This document shows, one piece after another, positions 1 through 8,670 of a stretch of 50,515 nucleotides of DNA. Origin of the DNA: Rhodobium orientis. Its GTDB lineage: Bacteria > Pseudomonadota > Alphaproteobacteria > Rhizobiales > Rhodobiaceae. A program made the position numbers and the translations under genes. The stretch covers positions 1 to 50,515 of the forward strand of contig NZ_NPEV01000042.1 of NCBI RefSeq assembly GCF_003258835.1. Direction: 5' to 3'. Below the pieces are notes generated by a model. It saw nothing but the letters and a program-made list of their open reading frames with translations, made no database searches and was not told where the DNA came from. Position 1 is the first letter of the stretch, and each line of letters starts with the position of its first letter.

Positions 1-161
1 CGGAAGGTCTGCGAGCAGGTGCCGTGGTGGCGGTAAAAGGCCCCGACCGTGGCAAAGGCCGACGACCGGCCGGCCTTCACCTCCTCATACTCCCTGATCA
101 GGAAACGCCACTTCTGAACATAGTTCCGTTCAATCGTCCGGTCATAGCTGTTGTCGCGCAT
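1..161 (-). CDS. Transposase/integrase-like protein, N-terminal part (runs off the left edge)
   Basis: Only the first 53 codons are visible. The ATG at 161 is preceded by a good ribosome site (AAAGGAG, about 6 bases away). The peptide starts MRDNSYDRTIERNY, followed by a basic/aromatic stretch KWRFLIREYEEVK and then GTCSQTF, which looks like the helix-turn-helix head of IS481-type or related DDE transposases, where a short DNA-binding domain precedes the integrase core. The catalytic domain lies outside the window, so activity cannot be judged. It reads toward the left edge and is separated from xdhC by about 100 bases. A terminal inverted repeat may lie near 188-211, but the partner end is not visible. 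Family assignment is from recollection of similar sequences only. Confidence 0.5.
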   Translation of the reverse strand, partial: MRDNSYDRTIERNYVQKWRFLIREYEEVKAGRSSAFATVGAFYRHHGTCSQTF

Positions 162-263
162 GGGTCGCTCCTTTCCGCAATCCCATCAGCGAATATCTGA
201 ACTTGCACAATTGCGAGGAGGCCGTAAGGCCGACGCGGCAATCCATGCGGCGGCGCAGCGCGG

Positions 264-1106
264 TCAGGCGTCTGTAGAAGCCTCCGACACGACCGTTCCC
301 GCCTCCGCGGGCAGCGTCGCAATCACCTCCGCCGCGACGAAGGCGGCGATGACCTCAGGTCTCTTGTCCCGGCTGCCCTGGGCGCCGATGGGACAGACGA
401 GGCGGGCAGCATCGACGGCCGAATCCTGCCTCGCGCAGTAACGCTCGAAACTCGCCCGCTTCGTTTTCGAGCCGATCATGCCGACATAGGCGGCATCGCC
501 GCGAAGGAGTGTCTCGCGGACGATGAGGAAATCGAGCGAATGCTCGTGGGTCATGACGACAAAGGCGCTGCCGGCGCGGGCCGCCCGCACGACCTCTTCC
601 GGCAGTGCCGTCAATCGTTTCTCAGCGTCGGGCCCGGTGCGGTCCAGTTCTTCCTGGCGGCTGTCAACGAGGACGGCGCGGACGGGCAGCAGCGCCAGCG
701 CCTTCACCAGGGCGCGGCCCACATGGCCGGCACCGAACACAAAAACCGACGGCAGGGCGTCGGCATTCGTCGCGACTTCGGCGCGGATCGCGGCTTCGTC
801 ATCGGCGCCGAGCAGCGAGACATGCAGCGTCACCTTTCCGCCGCAGCACTGGCCGATCTCCGGGCCGAGCGCCAGGTCGAGGACCGGCGTTTCCGAGCCC
901 TTTTCCGCAAGCAGCTTGCGCGCCGCGTCGATTGCCAAGAACTCCATCTGGCCACCGCCGATGGTGCCGAGCATGGCGTCATGCGAGACCAGCATCCAGG
1001 TGCCGGCCGCGCGGGGCGTCGAGCCCTTCGCCGCGGCAAGCCGCACCAGCGCGGCCTTGTCGTTGGCGGCGAGGAAGGCATCGAGCGCAGCGGGAGAGAC
1101 GATCAT
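264..1106 (-). CDS. xdhC: XdhC, xanthine dehydrogenase accessory protein
   Basis: 280 aa. XdhC proteins bind molybdenum cofactor, promote its sulfuration and insert it into XdhB. The N-terminal XdhC_CoxI region holds the conserved GTIGGGQMEF and the pair of cysteines in GQCCGGKV. The C-terminal half is a Rossmann domain (VFVFGAGHVGRAL) ending in MIGSKTK and the RDKRPEVIAAF motif typical of the family. The ATG at 1106 overlaps the xdhB stop as ATGA, so translation is probably coupled; an in-frame extension upstream is rejected because it would run inside xdhB. Last gene of the xdhABC operon. Confidence 0.95.
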   Translation of the reverse strand: MIVSPAALDAFLAANDKAALVRLAAAKGSTPRAAGTWMLVSHDAMLGTIGGGQMEFLAIDAARKLLAEKGSETPVLDLALGPEIGQCCGGKVTLHVSLLGADDEAAIRAEVATNADALPSVFVFGAGHVGRALVKALALLPVRAVLVDSRQEELDRTGPDAEKRLTALPEEVVRAARAGSAFVVMTHEHSLDFLIVRETLLRGDAAYVGMIGSKTKRASFERYCARQDSAVDAARLVCPIGAQGSRDKRPEVIAAFVAAEVIATLPAEAGTVVSEASTDA

Positions 1107-3424
1107 TCTTTTTGCCCCTCTCCCTTGAGCCGCTCGATGGCCATCAGCACCCGTTCCGGCGTCGCCGGTGCGTCGAGCCGCGGGCAGACGCAGTAGTCTG
1201 CTGTCGAGGCGACCGCCATCGACAACGCTTCCAGCACGGAGATCGCCAGCATGAAGGGCGGCTCGCCGACGGCCTTGGAACGGCGAATGGTCGGCTCGCG
1301 GTTTTCCGACCAGTCGGCAAGCCGCACGTTGAAGACGCGCGGCCGGTCGGAGGCGAGCGGGATCTTGTAGGTCGACGGGGCGTGAGTCCTCAGCCGGCCC
1401 TTTTCGTCCCACCACAGCTCCTCCGTCGTCAGCCAGCCCATGCCCTGGACGAACGCGCCCTCGACCTGGCCCCGGTCGATCGCCGGATTGAGCGAGCGGC
1501 CGACGTCGTGGAGGATGTCGACCCGGTCGACGCGGTATTCGCCGGTGAGCGTATCGACGCTGACTTCGGAAACGGCGGCGCCATAGGCGAAATAGTAGAA
1601 CGGCCGTCCCTTTCCCGCCGCCCGGTCCCAGTGGATGTCCGGCGTCTTGTAGAAGCCGGCGGCCGACAGGTGCACCCGGCCCAGATAGGCCTTCTTGATG
1701 AACTCCGGGAACGGAAAGCGCGTGTTGCCGACGCGGACCGTATTCGGCTCGAAAGCAACCTGTTCCGGCGGCACGTCGAAGGCCTCCACCGCGAAGGCGA
1801 CGAGCCGCTCCTTGATTTCCTCGGCCGCCGCCTTTGCCGCCATCGCATTTAGGTCGGTGCCGGAGGAGGCCGCCGTTGCCGAGGTGTTAGGGACCTTCGC
1901 CGTCGTCGTCCCGGTGATCTTCACCTTGTCAAGGTCGACCTGGAAGCAGTCGGCGACGACCTGGGCGACCTTGACGAAAAGGCCCTGGCCCATCTCCGTG
2001 CCGCCATGGTTCAGGTGGATGGAGCCGTCATTGTAGACATGGACCAGCGCGCCGGCCTGGTTGAACCAGGTGGCCGTGAAGGAAATGCCGAATTTTACGG
2101 GCGTCAGGGCGATGCCCTTCTTGACGATCCGGTGGCTTGCGTTGTGGACAAGGACCGCCTCGCGGCGGGCCGCATAGTCGGCATCCTCCTCCAGTTCACC
2201 GACGATGCGCTCCAGAATGCTGTCGGTGACGGTCTGGTGGTAGGGCGTCACGTCGCGTTCGCCGGTGCCGTAGAAATTGGCCTTCCTGACCTCCAGCGGG
2301 TCTTTGCCCAGCGCGTAGGCGATCTCCTCCATGATCCGTTCGGCCGCGATCACGCCCTGCGGCCCACCGAAGCCGCGGAATGCGGTGTTGGAGACCGTGT
2401 CGGTCTTCAGCGGCCGGGAGACGAGGCGCACAGTCGGGTAGTAATAGGCGTTGTCGGCATGGAACAGCGCCCGGTCCGTCACCGGCCCGGAGAGGTCGGC
2501 GGAAAACCCGCAGCGGGCGGCGAAGTCGCCGCTCATCGCCAGCACCCGGCCGTCGTCGCCGAAGCCGACCTCGTAGTCGATCAGGAAATCGTGGCGCTTG
2601 CCGGTGGCGATCATGTCCTCGTCGCGGTCGGGCCGCAGCTTCACCGCCCGGCCGTATCTCTTTGCCGCCACTGCAGCGACGGCGGCGAACAGCGAGGACT
2701 GCGTCTCCTTGCCGCCGAAGCCGCCGCCCATGCGGCGCACGGCGACCGTCACCGCGTTCGACGGCACGCCGAGCACATGGGCGACCATGTGCTGGACCTC
2801 GCTCGGGTGCTGGGTGGAGGAGACCACCGTCACCTCGTCATCCTCGCCGGGAATGGCGAGCGCAATGTGGCTTTCGAGGTAAAAGTGGTCCTGGCCGCCG
2901 ACCCGCAGGGTTCCCGCCAATCTGTGCGGTGCCGCTTCGAGCGCCGGACCGACATCGCCGCGCTGAAGCGTCAGCGGCTCGGTGACGTTCGGATAGCCGG
3001 CCTCGATGGCCTCGGCGACGTCGATGACGTGGGGCAGTTCCTCGACGTCGATGCGCGCCTTCTTGGCCGCCCGCCGCGCGGCATCCCGCGTCTCGGCGAT
3101 TACGGCGAAGACCGGCTGGCCGTGGAACGCGATTTCCTCCTCTGCGAACACCGGATCGTCATGGCGGCCGGTGGAGGAAACGTCGTTGACGCCCGGAATG
3201 TCGCGCGCCGTCAGGACGCCGACGACGCCGGGGAAGGCTTCGACCTCGGAGAGATCGAGGCTTTTTATCCGGCCACGGGCAACGCCGGAAAGGCCGAGGG
3301 CGGCGTGCAGCGTTCCTTCGGGCGCGGCGATGTCGTCGGCGTAGTCGGCCCGGCCGGTGACGTGCTTTTCGGCGGAATCATGCTTTTCCGGCGTATGGAC
3401 GCTGCCGCGGATTTTTAGGTCCAT
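1103..3424 (-). CDS. xdhB: Xanthine dehydrogenase, molybdopterin-binding subunit XdhB
   Basis: 773 aa, matching the usual ~775 aa of bacterial XdhB. It carries the molybdenum active site that hydroxylates hypoxanthine and xanthine to urate in the cytoplasm. Visible motifs: RMGGGFGGKETQ and FRGFGGPQG (Moco-binding loops), GTEMGQGLFVKV, and KAVGEPPFML near the C-terminus, where Glu721 is the expected catalytic glutamate. Its start overlaps the end of xdhA by 10 bases and its stop overlaps xdhC by 4, a tight A-B-C operon. Substrate is inferred from the family and from the neighbouring purine genes. Confidence 0.96.
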   Translation of the reverse strand: MDLKIRGSVHTPEKHDSAEKHVTGRADYADDIAAPEGTLHAALGLSGVARGRIKSLDLSEVEAFPGVVGVLTARDIPGVNDVSSTGRHDDPVFAEEEIAFHGQPVFAVIAETRDAARRAAKKARIDVEELPHVIDVAEAIEAGYPNVTEPLTLQRGDVGPALEAAPHRLAGTLRVGGQDHFYLESHIALAIPGEDDEVTVVSSTQHPSEVQHMVAHVLGVPSNAVTVAVRRMGGGFGGKETQSSLFAAVAAVAAKRYGRAVKLRPDRDEDMIATGKRHDFLIDYEVGFGDDGRVLAMSGDFAARCGFSADLSGPVTDRALFHADNAYYYPTVRLVSRPLKTDTVSNTAFRGFGGPQGVIAAERIMEEIAYALGKDPLEVRKANFYGTGERDVTPYHQTVTDSILERIVGELEEDADYAARREAVLVHNASHRIVKKGIALTPVKFGISFTATWFNQAGALVHVYNDGSIHLNHGGTEMGQGLFVKVAQVVADCFQVDLDKVKITGTTTAKVPNTSATAASSGTDLNAMAAKAAAEEIKERLVAFAVEAFDVPPEQVAFEPNTVRVGNTRFPFPEFIKKAYLGRVHLSAAGFYKTPDIHWDRAAGKGRPFYYFAYGAAVSEVSVDTLTGEYRVDRVDILHDVGRSLNPAIDRGQVEGAFVQGMGWLTTEELWWDEKGRLRTHAPSTYKIPLASDRPRVFNVRLADWSENREPTIRRSKAVGEPPFMLAISVLEALSMAVASTADYCVCPRLDAPATPERVLMAIERLKGEGQKE

Positions 3425-4899
3425 CCGGCGGCCTCCGGAACGGGCATGGCGGAGAGGCGGACCGGCTCGCCGATGTCCGAGGTCTCGTAGAAGAAGCGCA
3501 GGAGCAGGTTGCGGGCGATGAGGGCACGATAGTCGGCGGAGGCGCGCCAGTCGCCGATCGGGGAGAAATCCCCGGCGAAGGCGCTTGCCGCTGCGGCGAC
3601 TGTCTCCTCGGTCCAGGGTTTTCCTTGAAGGGCCGCTTCGACGCCCCTCGCGCGCTTCGGGGTTGCCGCCATGCCGCCGAAGGCGATGCGGACGGATGCG
3701 ACCGTGTCGCCGTCGAGCCTTAGCGCAAACGCACCGCAGACGGCGGAGATGTCCTCGTCGCGGCGCTTGGAAATCTTGTAGGCGGCGTTGAGGGTGTCCG
3801 GGGCCGGCCGGGGGATGTGGATCGCTTCCAGGAAATCGCCGGGTTTTCTGTCCTGCCTGCCGTAGTCGAGGAAGAAGTCTTCCAGCTCAAGAATCCGCCG
3901 CTCCTCGCGGTGGCGCAGGATCACCCGTGCGCCGAGGGCGATCAAGACCGGCGGAGTGTCGCCGATGGGCGAGCCGTTGGCGATGTTGCCGCCGACCGTC
4001 CCCATGTTGCGGACCTGCCAGCCGCCGATGCGCGGCCAGAATTCGGAAAGGTGCGGGAACATGCGCCTGATCGAAGCTGCGGCCTCGGAGTAGGTGACGG
4101 CTGCACCGAGAGTGAGGCCCGCCTCGTCCTCCGCGATCTCCTTCAGCTCCGTGAGATGGCCGACGAAGATCGCAGGCGAGATGTCGCGCATCTCCTTGGT
4201 GACCCAGAGGCCGACATCGGTGGCGCCGGCAACGATGGTTGCCTCGGGCATATCCGCGCGCAGTTCGGCGAAGTCTTCGAGGTCGGCCGGCAGGAAGGCG
4301 CGGGCGCCGTCTTTCTCGACCTCGACCCGCGCACCGTCGAAGGACGTGAGCTTTGCGGCAATTGCCTCGCGCCCGGTGACCAAAAAATCCTCGGCCGGAT
4401 TGCCGAGGGCACAGGCGGCCCTGGCCGCGTCGACGATGGGCTGGTAGCCGGTGCAGCGGCAGAGATTGCCCTGCAGCGCCGTTTCGATCTCCGCCTCACC
4501 CGGTTCCGGCACCGAGAGCCAGAGGGCATAGAGCGACATGACGATGCCGGGGGTGCAGAAGCCGCACTGGCTGGCGTGTTCCGCGACCATCGCCTGCTGC
4601 ACCGGATGGAGGCCATGGGGGCCGGCGAGGCGCTCCACCGTCACCACATGACAGCGGTCGACGGAGGCGAGCAAGCGGATGCAGGCGTTGACCGGCTCGT
4701 AGCGTAGGCCCTTTTCCGTCAGGCGGCCGATCAGCACGGTGCAGGCGCCGCAGTCGCCCTCCGCGCAGCCCTCCTTGGTGCCGGTAAGGCGGCGGGCGAG
4801 CCGGATGTGGTCGAGCAACGTGTCGTTCGGCCCGACCGCTTCAAGGCGGATCTCGTCGTCATTGAGAAGGAAACGAATGTCGCGGCGGATGGCGGTCAT
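3415..4899 (-). CDS. xdhA: Xanthine dehydrogenase, FeS/FAD subunit XdhA
   Basis: 494 aa. It passes electrons from the molybdenum centre through two [2Fe-2S] clusters to FAD and NAD+. Cluster ligands: Cys45, Cys50, Cys53 and Cys73 (GCAEGDCGAC pattern), then Cys112, Cys115, Cys147 and Cys149 (CGFC...CRC). The FAD domain starts near residue 180 with ATIVAGATDVGL and holds GGNIANGSPIGD. The ATG at 4899 was chosen because the protein then begins just before the ferredoxin domain as in homologues, with GGGAG about 10 bases upstream. First gene of xdhABC, divergent from the 8-oxoguanine deaminase across 249 bases. Confidence 0.95.
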   Translation of the reverse strand: MTAIRRDIRFLLNDDEIRLEAVGPNDTLLDHIRLARRLTGTKEGCAEGDCGACTVLIGRLTEKGLRYEPVNACIRLLASVDRCHVVTVERLAGPHGLHPVQQAMVAEHASQCGFCTPGIVMSLYALWLSVPEPGEAEIETALQGNLCRCTGYQPIVDAARAACALGNPAEDFLVTGREAIAAKLTSFDGARVEVEKDGARAFLPADLEDFAELRADMPEATIVAGATDVGLWVTKEMRDISPAIFVGHLTELKEIAEDEAGLTLGAAVTYSEAAASIRRMFPHLSEFWPRIGGWQVRNMGTVGGNIANGSPIGDTPPVLIALGARVILRHREERRILELEDFFLDYGRQDRKPGDFLEAIHIPRPAPDTLNAAYKISKRRDEDISAVCGAFALRLDGDTVASVRIAFGGMAATPKRARGVEAALQGKPWTEETVAAAASAFAGDFSPIGDWRASADYRALIARNLLLRFFYETSDIGEPVRLSAMPVPEAAGWT

Positions 4900-5148
4900 C
4901 GGTCGGCGGCTCCCGCGCCGTTCAGACAGCCTCCTCCGTGCGCCATGTGCACCCTTTCGTTTCTCCGCATGCAACCCACTGTCGTCCAGCGGCTTTGTTT
5001 CTGGCAAGTCCATATTTTGAGCAGGCAAAGGGAAACGGCAATCGGGCCGGGCACGCCCGGCAAAGGCCGCTTGCGCCTTGGGCGCCTGCAACGCACACTC
5101 GGACTTTGTGCCAGCCGCGCCCGCGGTCGTTTTTCCCTTCCCCCGGAG

Positions 5149-6498
5149 ATGCCGGTGACGCGAACCCTCATCGAAAACGCCGAAATCGTCGTCACCATGG
5201 ACGCCGAGCGCCGCGAGATTGCCGGCGGCAGCGTGCTGATGGAGGACGGGATCATTGTCGCCGTCGGCACGGACGTCGCGGCCGAGGCCGTCGACGAGGT
5301 CTTAGACGCGTCCGGCTGCGTCGTCACGCCGGGGCTCGTCAACACCCACCACCATCTGTTCCAGACGCTGGTGCGCGCCGTGCCGGGCGGCCAGGACGCG
5401 CTCCTTTTCGGCTGGCTGAAGACGCTCTATCCGATCTTCCTCAAGATGACGCCGGAGGATTTTTTCGTCTCCGCGCAGGTCGGACTTGCCGAGCTTGCCC
5501 TTTCCGGCTGCACCATGAGCTCCGACCACCAGTACATCTTCCCGAACGGGGCGAAGCTTGAGGATACGGTCGCGGCGGCGGAAAGCATCGGCGTCAGGTT
5601 CCACGCCACCCGCGGCTCCATGAGCGTCGGCGAGAGTTCGGGCGGCCTGCCGCCGGACCGACTGGTGGAGGCCGAGCCGGATATCCTGAAAGATTGCGAG
5701 CGGGTCGTCGACGCGCTCCACGATGCCGGCGACGGCGCCATGGTGCGGGTGGCGCTGGCGCCCTGCTCGCCGTTTTCCGTCTCGACCGGCCTCATGAAGG
5801 AGACGGCGGGGCTTGCCCGCCAAAAGGGCGTGATGCTCCACACTCACCTCGCCGAGAACGACGAGGACATCGACTACTCGCTGGAAAAATTCGGCTGCCG
5901 GCCGGGCGACTATGCCGAAAGCCTCGGCTGGACCGGCGACGACGTCTGGCACGCCCACTGCGTGAAGCTGGACCGGGCGGAGATCGACCTTTTCGCCCGC
6001 TCCGGCACCGGCGTCGCCCATTGCCCCTGCTCCAACTGCCGGCTCGGCTCCGGTATCGCCCCGGTGCGGCAGATGCGCGATGCCGGCGTCAAGGTCGGGC
6101 TCGGCGTCGACGGCTCGGCCAGCAACGACAGCGGCCACATGCTGTCGGAGGCGCGCCAGGCTCTGCTGCTGCAGCGGGTGAAGAACGGTGCCGATGCTAT
6201 GAGCGCCCGCGAGGCGCTGGAGATCGCGACGCTTGGCGGGGCGAGGGTGCTCGGGCGACACGATTGCGGGTCTATCGAAGTCGGCAAGCGCGCGGACATC
6301 GCGGTCTGGAACGTCTCAGGGCTCACCGCGGCGGGAGCGTGGGACCCAGTCGCCGCGCTGGTGCTTTGCGGCCCGTTTGCCGTGCGCGATCTTTTTGTGG
6401 AGGGCCGGCCGGTGGTCAGCGGCGGCGTGCTGACGGGGGTGGAGCTCGGGCGGGTTCTTGAGACAGCCAGGACCCGTGTGGCGCGGCTGATGGGATAG
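5149..6498 (+). CDS. 8-oxoguanine deaminase (amidohydrolase, guanine-deaminase family)
   Basis: 449 aa. Zinc amidohydrolase expected to deaminate 8-oxoguanine to urate. The metal site is visible: HxH at His67/His69 in NTHHHLFQ, His in LHTHLAEND, His in VWHAHCVKL and Asp in GVDGSASND. The stretch around GWLKTLYPIFLKMTPE matches the 8-oxoguanine/isoxanthopterin deaminase branch more than classical guanine deaminase. Start: ATG 5149 sits directly against GGAG (5145-5148), too close for normal spacing; GTG at 5155, two codons in, has a 6-base spacing and may be the true start. It is divergent from xdhABC and its product, urate, is also the XDH product, so the two feed one pathway. Confidence 0.88.
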   Translation: MPVTRTLIENAEIVVTMDAERREIAGGSVLMEDGIIVAVGTDVAAEAVDEVLDASGCVVTPGLVNTHHHLFQTLVRAVPGGQDALLFGWLKTLYPIFLKMTPEDFFVSAQVGLAELALSGCTMSSDHQYIFPNGAKLEDTVAAAESIGVRFHATRGSMSVGESSGGLPPDRLVEAEPDILKDCERVVDALHDAGDGAMVRVALAPCSPFSVSTGLMKETAGLARQKGVMLHTHLAENDEDIDYSLEKFGCRPGDYAESLGWTGDDVWHAHCVKLDRAEIDLFARSGTGVAHCPCSNCRLGSGIAPVRQMRDAGVKVGLGVDGSASNDSGHMLSEARQALLLQRVKNGADAMSAREALEIATLGGARVLGRHDCGSIEVGKRADIAVWNVSGLTAAGAWDPVAALVLCGPFAVRDLFVEGRPVVSGGVLTGVELGRVLETARTRVARLMG

Positions 6499-6520
6499 TG
6501 GTGGTTCGCCGTCCCCTCTT

Positions 6521-6781
6521 CCGTCATGCCGGGCGGAGCGAAGCGGAGGCCTGGTACCCAATGCTCCTATCGACGCGGTCGCCCGCAGCGACCGCTTTCT
6601 GGATCGCCGCGTCGCCTTCGGCTCCTCGCGATGACGTTGAAATTCTTGAGAAAATAGCCAATTCCCGTCATTGCGAGCGCAAGCGAAGCAATCCAGACGC
6701 GGACTCTCGGCTCGCTGAGGGCATACCGTGTGGACAGGGGCATTGGACCCCGGGCCTCGCTGCGCTCACCCGGGGTGACGG
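6521..6781. repeat. Outer inverted pair of a dispersed repeat (6521-6568 and 6736-6781)
   Basis: The reverse complement of 6521-6568 aligns along its length with 6736-6781. Both read roughly AGGRGCATTGG, then a GGCCTC core with GC-rich flanks, ending TGACGG. This resembles the common alphaproteobacterial repeat unit of the form TGGaCCCCGGGcctcgct...TGACGG. The copies point toward each other and enclose a second repeat pair. Confidence 0.7.
6596..6696. repeat. Inner inverted pair of a second dispersed repeat (6596-6636 and 6666-6696)
   Basis: 6666-6696 reads CGTCATTGCGAGCG...GCAATCCAG, a widespread intergenic repeat in alphaproteobacteria. The reverse complement matches 6596-6636 (CTGGATCGCC...CGCGATGACG) with several differences. 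The pair is 29 bases apart and nested inside the outer pair, so the whole could fold as one long imperfect hairpin. Confidence 0.65.
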
Positions 6782-6831
6782 CTGAGTGGGCGGCAGGCGA
6801 AGGCATCTAACACGTGCCTACGAAGCCGCGG

Positions 6832-7311
6832 CTAAAGCCGCACGAACGCCTCCGCGTCCAGCGAGCGTTCCTCAAGATTCGCGCCCGGACCGTCGCGGTC
6901 GACGACCAGAAAATCCTGCTCGGCGGCGAGAACCAGCAGCGGGTGGTGCCAGACGCCCTTGGCATACTGAACGCCCTGGTGGCCGCTCGCCCGGAAGCAG
7001 CGGAGGGCGTCGGTGCGCGGCTCCGCGGCGACGACGACGAGCCAGTCGTTGGCGCTGAGCGGCATGAAGGCCTGGCTGGCCAGCGGATGGCGTTCCAGCA
7101 TGGCGATGCGGATCGGGTCGGGCCGGCGGCGGCCGCGAAAGATGGAGAGGATCGCCGTGCCGCCCTCGCCCGGATCGGCGGCGGCGACGGCGTGATAGCG
7201 GGTGGCGAAGCCTTCGTTGATCTGGAATGATGTCGCGCCGGCCGTCTCGATCACCGTGCCGAAGGGCGCGAAGGCATCAAAAGTCAGCGGTTCGGGGACG
7301 AGGTCCCTCAT
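6832..7311 (-). CDS. allA: Ureidoglycolate lyase AllA
   Basis: 159 aa, the usual length. Splits (S)-ureidoglycolate to glyoxylate and urea, the last step of ureide breakdown. The cupin-like AllA fold is recognised from the opening LTFDAFAPFGTVIE, the mid-region SIFRGRRRPDPIRIAMLERH, and KGVWHHPLLVL in the C-terminal half, where the histidines belong to the active site. The ATG overlaps the allantoicase stop as ATGA, so the two are co-translated, and they catalyse successive steps. Confidence 0.93.
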   Translation of the reverse strand: MRDLVPEPLTFDAFAPFGTVIETAGATSFQINEGFATRYHAVAAADPGEGGTAILSIFRGRRRPDPIRIAMLERHPLASQAFMPLSANDWLVVVAAEPRTDALRCFRASGHQGVQYAKGVWHHPLLVLAAEQDFLVVDRDGPGANLEERSLDAEAFVRL

Positions 7312-8315
7312 GCCTTCTTCCCGAAGATGCGCAGCCGGCTGATGCCGCCGTCGGGAAAGATGTTGAGCTTGACGTGGCTGACGGGGCCGAGGTCGGCGAG
7401 GTCCGCGGCCTCGAAGGTGTGGACGGTGTCGGCCTGAAGCTTCTTCTCGCCCATCAGGAGCGACCAGTTGACGGACTGGACGGTGATCGCCGCATCGTCG
7501 TGGGCACCGGCCAGGATCGCCTGCAGCGAGCAGCGATCCGGATAGTTGCCGCGGAAATGGGCGGTGTCGACCTCGATCTTTTCGACGACGCCGGCGGCGC
7601 CGAGTTCGACGATGATCCAGTCATTGCCGGGCGCGCGCCTCCGCCGCGTCTCCCAGCCGTCGCCCATGTCGACGCCGCGGCCCTCCGTCAGGATCGCCTG
7701 GACGTTGCCGAAATGGGCGTCGTTGTAAGCAACGATGCGCCCGCCGTTGTTCAGCGCCGAAAGCTCGACCGTTCCGTTTCCCGGCCAGTCGGCGACCACA
7801 TTGCCGTAGACGCGCAGGCGCGCGATGCCGCCGTCCGGGAAGATGTTGAGCCGCAGCCAGCGCCAGGGGCCGGCCTCTGCGACCTCGGCAAAGTGATGCG
7901 CCGAGGGACCCAGCGGCGTGGAAGAGAGAATCTCCGTCCAGCCGGCGTCGTCCTCCGGCGCGGTCTCAGCGTCCGATGCCCAGAGCGAGGCGGCCGGCGG
8001 ATAGTTGCCGGTGAAGTGGGAGGTGTCGATGTCGACGCCGCGGATGATGCCCCGCGCGCCGAGCTTCACCACGCACCAGTCATGGCCGGTGTCGCGGCGG
8101 CGCTTGGTCTCCCAGCCATCCATCCATTTGCCGAAATCGTCGTAGACGTCCGGTTTGAAGACCGGGGCGGCATCGCCGAGCATGCGGCCCATGGCGGCGA
8201 AGGAATCGTCGGAGCAGGCGACGGCCTCACTGCCGAGGCGCGGCGAGGCAAGGTTTACGGTGCCTTCGGCCCAGGCCGGCAACTCTGCGGCGGCGGCGGC
8301 GATGATTTCTCCCAT
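7308..8315 (-). CDS. alc: Allantoicase
   Basis: 335 aa. Hydrolyses allantoate to ureidoglycolate and urea. The protein is an internal duplication of the allantoicase beta-sandwich repeat: GVDIDTSHFTGNYPP in the first half and KIEVDTAHFRGNYPD in the second, and LRLNIFPDGGIARLRVYG is echoed near the C-terminus by LNIFPDGGISRLRIFG. The ATG at 8315 is chosen because it has AGGAAG about 5 bases upstream and because the N-terminus then matches family length; a longer in-frame extension lacks such a signal. First gene of the alc-allA pair. Confidence 0.94.
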   Translation of the reverse strand: MGEIIAAAAAELPAWAEGTVNLASPRLGSEAVACSDDSFAAMGRMLGDAAPVFKPDVYDDFGKWMDGWETKRRRDTGHDWCVVKLGARGIIRGVDIDTSHFTGNYPPAASLWASDAETAPEDDAGWTEILSSTPLGPSAHHFAEVAEAGPWRWLRLNIFPDGGIARLRVYGNVVADWPGNGTVELSALNNGGRIVAYNDAHFGNVQAILTEGRGVDMGDGWETRRRRAPGNDWIIVELGAAGVVEKIEVDTAHFRGNYPDRCSLQAILAGAHDDAAITVQSVNWSLLMGEKKLQADTVHTFEAADLADLGPVSHVKLNIFPDGGISRLRIFGKKA

Positions 8316-8670
8316 GGGACTTCCTGCGGTTGGTCGCGGCATCGGCCGCACGTCGTCGGGAATAACAGGAACGGGCGGGGAGACAAGGGGCAAACCCGCC
8401 TCGCCATACCGTGTGCCGGAATTAGGACACGGCACCGGCCGTCGAGGTTCTTTAAGGTTTTTCTGCAACAGTGTGCCCGGAAAGCTGCAATGCTGCCCTT
8501 TTCCGTTAGGTTTCAGGGCCATATCATTGCGCAAATGCGGCGCAAATAAATCTTTTGTGTGATATGCGGCACTGAATACCGTGGTAATTCGGTTGTACGG
8601 CTATCCCAAGCGACGAAACACCAAAACGCCCGATGGCAACGACCTGAGCGCAACACGAGCGGATTCGATC
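8316..8670. promoter_or_regulatory. Divergent intergenic region between alc and the L,D-transpeptidase gene
   Basis: Promoters for both flanking genes should lie here. An inverted repeat GTGCCG-N11-CGGCAC is centred at 8424 (8413-8435), about 110 bases upstream of alc; its shape would suit a dimeric regulator. No convincing -35/-10 pair was found by eye, and no coding potential is seen. Confidence 0.3.

Larger units (their letters stand above)
6499..6831. other. Non-coding gap holding dispersed repeats
   Basis: No credible gene between the deaminase stop and the allA stop. The gap is almost filled by two families of short dispersed repeats, each present as two inverted copies and nested (see the two repeat entries). 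Because it separates a plus-strand gene end from a minus-strand gene end, the repeats may also serve as a bidirectional transcription barrier, but no U-tract terminator is obvious. Confidence 0.6.

Noticed and set aside
2006-3418. A 470-codon open frame on the plus strand
   Set aside because: Antisense to xdhB, which has all molybdopterin motifs; no ribosome site or recognisable protein.
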